Source: Eupeodes corollae (taxonomy: Eukaryota > Arthropoda > Insecta > Diptera > Syrphidae). Taken from it: a DNA stretch of 64,000 nucleotides. The stretch lies in assembly GCF_945859685.1 (NCBI RefSeq), contig NC_079149.1:101148863-101212862 (forward strand), given 5' to 3'. The first letter of the stretch is position 1; each line of letters opens with the position of its first letter. The notes under the pieces are model-generated. The model was given only the letters and a program-made list of their open reading frames with translations. It was not told the DNA's origin and made no database searches. Below are positions 60,649-64,000 of the stretch, piece by piece. Position numbers and translations under genes: made by a program.

Positions 60649-61003
60649 CTGGAATACAAAAAAGAAAAAAACGTTACTATATATACATATGTACAGTACA
60701 TAACATTAAAAAATAATATACATAGGAGGTGGATAAATAAACACTAAGCCTTAGGGCGTAGGACTTGCAGGCTTGTAGGTGGTGCGGTTTAGAATGTAAT
60801 GTAATTAGTTTTTACGAAGTCAACCAACGAACGATGCTTAGATATATCCAACACTTTACCCAAAGGAATTACGGTTTTGGATATTGACGCTGGAAACTGG
60901 ATGTGATAAATATATTATCAGCGTTTGCCTTGAGTATTTTTAAGCTTAGTTTGCGATTGTTCGTTGTTGTAGGAACTGGGAATAGTTGTTTATTTATGTC
61001 CTA
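60649..61003. other. Proximal intron upstream of the middle Ig exon
   Basis: Intron with a pyrimidine-rich tract (minus strand) next to the acceptor at 60649. No gene was seen. Confidence 0.6.
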
Positions 61004-61130
61004 CTACTAGCTGTTACCCGCAGCTTCGCCCCAGTGAATATAGATAGAGCTGTCCATGGGTGAAGCACGGCTTTTCTAGGTTCTAACCCGCTGTTTATAG
61101 TGTTTGCTCTTGTGCGTTATTAGTTGTCAT
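61004..61130. mobile_element. Helitron-like terminal fragment
   Basis: ACTAGCTGTTACCCGCAGCT, then TCGCCCCAGTGAATATAGAT, resembles the frequent terminal sequence of insect Helitron-like elements (CTAGCTGTTxCCCGCGGCTTCGC), from memory. It also shares the ACTAGCTG start with the inverted terminus of the 12-14-kb Helitron. The other end was not located. Confidence 0.5.
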
Positions 61131-61829
61131 AGCAAAATTAACTTTAATGGGAGATTGAATTGGAATGGTAATTCTGTAGGAATTATTGGGATTCAAGGAG
61201 CAATAATTACATTTGTACCCTTTTTAACGCTGCTGGTTAAGATATTAGCAGTACAAATGTTTAGCACAAGTTGTGTGACGGGAAGTCTTTGGATTTTACT
61301 AAATTACAAAAATCATCTGTTAGTGTCACATAGCCAACCAAATAAAAGAAGAAACGCCTAATGATAGGCAATGATGAAAGGCCCGAAAAAAGGGAGCACC
61401 TGATGATATGCTACTAGTATGGAATATATCGAACACATAATTATAAGTGTTACCGGTGGATCTGTTTGGTATGATCTGGGAATGAGATATTTTACCGTTG
61501 TAAAAAGTAGCTAGGAAAACCTTTAGCTTGGAAATTACCTCTACAGAAAAATCATCTAATAATATTCCTGTTTTGCGACGTGAAGGAAGGACACCTACCA
61601 TCTTAACCACTTATATCACTGGATGAAGCCATTCCAATAGAGCCTTCCGAACTTTGACAGTTGATAGTTGTACGTCATTATTTCAGTTTGTTTTGGGAAA
61701 GAAATGTAGACGAATACAGCGTTCAATGGAAAACTTACAGCAAACTACTACTAATTGAGTTTATACAATATTTAACGGAGCTTGGAGCTTAAGCATTAAT
61801 TTAAGAGGCAACTGAATTCTGAACATCAA
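61131..61829. other. Intronic sequence with no gene seen
   Basis: Two opposite short open stretches (61104-61361 plus, 61326-61610 minus) have no recognised domain. The segment may belong to the preceding Helitron-like element. Confidence 0.4.
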
Positions 61830-62902
61830 CTTACGGCTGTTATGTGAACGTCATCCAGCCGTTCATTAAAAACCTGATAGGTTCATGCCTGTGAGTCTTA
61901 AACCAGAAAAGTTTACCATCTCTCAAATATCTATATTTTGCCAAATTTTGGAAAAAAAACACAAAACTAGGAACTCCTCTTCATCAATTTTAAGACCTCG
62001 TTTGAAAGAATTTATAAAGAAGAACAGAGCAATTGTCTGATGTCGGCCATGGGACTTCTTCAACTTTGTTCTGGAATGAATTGTGCGAAACTTTTTCGTT
62101 ATTGCAGGGTGTCCCTCGGGAACCGGATCAAAAACAAATGAATGTAACTTCAAACGTTAAAGACTTAAATTTGTTTAATTAATATCAGAAGGTAGGGAAT
62201 TAAATGTCATTTCAAGTTTTAAAAATAACGTCGGACAAATGGTGCCCATCTTGTTCGTAACAGGTAGCAAGTCGGTCCAAGAAGTTTCGGTGGACGCGCT
62301 CCAGTAGGTCTTGTTCAATTGACGCAACTTCAGACGTTATTGCTTCCTTCAACGCTTCAAAAGTGGGGGGTTTCGACTCGTTAACCCGTGATTTTAAGTA
62401 TCCCCAAAATGGCCACACGTCCTCAAGTCAGAGGACCTCGGGGGCCATGGCACGTCCCCAAAGCGTGACACAAGGCGGTTGGGGAACATCTCGCGCAAGA
62501 GGGCGATTGTGGGTCTGGAAGTGTAAGGGGGGCTCCATCTTTTTCATTACACTATGTTTCTTGAAGGAACAGTACCGTGACGTCCAATGTTAAATCTGAT
62601 TCGGAAAGCCCGCTGCACTGCCACCACCAATTCATTGTTTTTAATAAATTAATCCAGTGCGCTTCCGCTTCCCAACGATCCATTGCGGTAACTAAACGGC
62701 ACTACCTGAGGTTTCAAACGAGCCCATCCCCACTTTGCTCGACCGCACTAGTGAGGAGAAAGGGCCCCTACTTTTCGTCCGGTTCCCGTGGGAGGCACAT
62801 TCTTCTAATTACTTCGATACGGCGATGATAGTGAAGAAGTCAGAAGATCAAAGCGTGACGTCAGTGGTTTGCTTGTGAACATTGAGACAAAACCGTTCTT
62901 TT
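61830..62902 (+). mobile_element. LINE family F copy 2, interrupted by a mariner-like element
   Basis: The left part, 61838-62100, aligns with 16680-17075: TGAACGTCATCCAGCCGTTC, a YFAKFWKK-type remnant, then GACTTCTTCAACTTTGTTCT and GGAATGAATTGTGCGAAACT. The right part resumes at 62799: TTCTTCTAATTACTTCGATA, then CAGAAGATCAAAGCGTGACG and TCAGTGGTTTGCTTGTGAAC, matching 17108-17205. The insert between them (62109-62798) has its own terminal inverted repeats. Stops and frameshifts disable the host LINE. Confidence 0.85.
62109..62798 (-). mobile_element. Mariner-like element (~690 bp) nested in a LINE
   Basis: The left terminus GTGTCCCTCGGGAACCGG (62110) and the right terminus, reverse-complemented, GTGCCTCCCACGGGAACCGG (62798 downward) form TIRs extending into ATCAAAA/ACGAAAA. 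The minus strand encodes the transposase C-terminus MWPFWGYLKSRVNESKPPTF (62418-62359), ending LSDVIFKT before the stop at 62212. Upstream, ALGTCHGPRG / PPRSSDLRTCGHFGDT-type residues are split by frameshifts. It is an internally deleted, inactive Tc1/mariner-type copy. A clear TA duplication is no longer visible. Confidence 0.85.
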
Positions 62903-62989
62903 AGGTGCACTTAGTCTTGCTAGCAAGAGTGTCAAGTTCATAGCGGAAAATTCACTATTTGGTGAGGGTTTTGAGGTAGGGGATTATTT

Positions 62990-63900
62990 CTATGGCCATT
63001 CCATTTCGTTTTAGGTGGAAGTGATGTGTACTGGGTTTTATTTTTGTGGGCATTAGAGAAAGAGGATTAAGTTTTAAAGGAAATGTCAGTATGACAGGGA
63101 TAGAAATTGTAGGGTAATGCATTCCACATTCGTACGGTTAAAGAACAAATATCTGTATTTTACAGTATGAATGAAGTTGCCTTCAAGGGTAAAATGTTGG
63201 ACATTCCTAGAAGCATAGGTTGAACTGTTCAATTAGAGAAATGCAACTGACCATTTCACTAGAATATCAGCCCTTAAAATAACGCACGGTAAGAAAGACT
63301 GAAATAAGAAACAATTAATGATGTTCCAATAACGTAATTGAGTTAATGATGTCATTGTTTCCAATAATTTTAAAAGCTTTTCGTTGAATACTGTCCGAGA
63401 AGCTAAAGTAAGTTACTGGAGTACCAGCCTAGAGATGGAAGTAATATACAAGCTGTTGTGGACGTAGCTTAAAATACTATCGTCAGCAAATCAATTAATT
63501 GGACTAACAGTTTCAAACAGAAGTACATAAGTAAAAATAAGAAAGAGTGCGGGAGGCAAAACAGAGCCTTGGGGCACACCAGCATTTGTTTTGCGGTTTT
63601 AAGGTTTGAACCCATCTAAAACTACTAGTATTGAACATTTAAAATATTCCAAACAAGAATGGGTTCATCTTAACCGAAGGCGCACGCATTTTCGATAAGA
63701 GAGCCTGATATCAAACCCTATCAAATGCTGTTGAACGTTCGTTAACATTGGGGAATACGTCATCTTCAGAACAATAGCTGCTATCTGGGCCAACGGATTT
63801 GTGTGTGTTGAGATCTTTGATTTCGAGGTTTTCTGAAGTTGCACGTAAATAGGCCACTCTCGCAGCGCTCTTAAAAGCTATCATAACCCATTTCATCGGC
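62990..63900 (-). mobile_element. LINE family A, copy 3 (degraded)
   Basis: Plus-strand phrases match the family A copies: CATTCCACATTCGTACGGTT (63118), GTTGAATACTGTCCGAGAAG (63382), ACAGAGCCTTGGGGCACACC (63561), ATTTTCGATAAGAGAGCCTG (63688). Read on the minus strand these are the GVPQGSVLPPALFLIF block, a WFADDSI catalytic box (63500-63475) and an AFDRV motif (63730-63711). Beyond 63740 the sequence no longer matches the other copies well. Coding is destroyed. Confidence 0.8.
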
Positions 63901-64000
63901 CAAACTATACCTTGAGTAATGGAAACGAATGATGCACAGAGTAATTCAATATCTCAATATTATATAATATTGATAATAATTTAAAAATTTATAAAAATAC

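Noticed and set aside
60009..60747. Several plus-strand ORFs across the Ig exons
   Set aside because: Antisense shadows of the Fas3 coding exons.
61326..61610. 94-codon minus-strand ORF
   Set aside because: No recognisable domain and it lies in probable transposon sequence; chance open frame.

Overview
The window is an AT-rich piece of an insect nuclear genome, most likely a fly (Diptera). The only host gene I can support is the 3' two thirds of the cell-adhesion gene Fasciclin 3 (Fas3), on the minus strand. Its exons are small islands between about 3.7 and 60.6 kb, separated by introns of up to about 25 kb. Spliceosomal junctions with matching phases, metazoan non-LTR retrotransposons, Tc1/mariner elements, a Helitron and a tRNA-derived SINE all mark the sequence as animal. 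I see no bacterial operons, rRNA genes or CRISPR arrays.

Gene layout in transcript order (high to low coordinate): an exon for the middle Ig domain (60648-60310); an exon for the membrane-proximal Ig domain plus the transmembrane helix (60151-59717); then alternative cytoplasmic tails. Tail 1 is the terminal exon 44465-44218, which joins the transmembrane exon directly in phase. Tails 2 and 3 go through a 31-nt microexon (29767-29737), then either the terminal exon 29064-28467 or the exon 3992-3668, which ends at a donor and continues elsewhere. Phases agree at every proposed junction. The two complete tails end in -TPV and -TEF, both fitting the class I PDZ-ligand pattern. The signal peptide and first Ig domain lie beyond 64 kb.

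Mobile DNA fills the introns. Non-LTR retrotransposon remnants lie at 1.6-3.05, 6.8-8.2, 10.6-11.8, 16.7-17.6, 17.6-18.6, 22.9-24.8, 38.8-39.1, 45.5-47.3, 56.3-58.2, 61.8-62.9 and 63.0-63.9 kb. A Helitron with inverted termini lies at 12.05-14.1 kb, a Tc1-like element at 21.8-22.8 kb, a pogo-like MITE at 5.7-6.2 kb and mariner-like pieces at 47.3, 58.5 and 62.1-62.8 kb. A RAG1/Transib-like transposase remnant may lie at 49.3-50.1 kb. A SINE with a 15-bp target-site duplication is at 40.56-40.89 kb. A non-autonomous repeat family with internal ~168-bp tandem monomers occurs at 8.5, 25.1-26.2, 26.4-27.5 and 47.7-49.1 kb.

The most unusual structure is the stretch 30.5-42.2 kb between two alternative tail exons: an array of diverged ~1.3-1.55-kb units built from one shared module in both orientations, so that each unit is also a nested inverted repeat. 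Other notable structures are a ~1-kb field of alternating TACCAG/CTGGTA motifs (0.2-1.2 kb), a long near-perfect hairpin at 42.06-42.21 kb, a mariner-like element nested inside a LINE at 62.1-62.8 kb, and LINE 3' ends carrying (AACCT)n tails.
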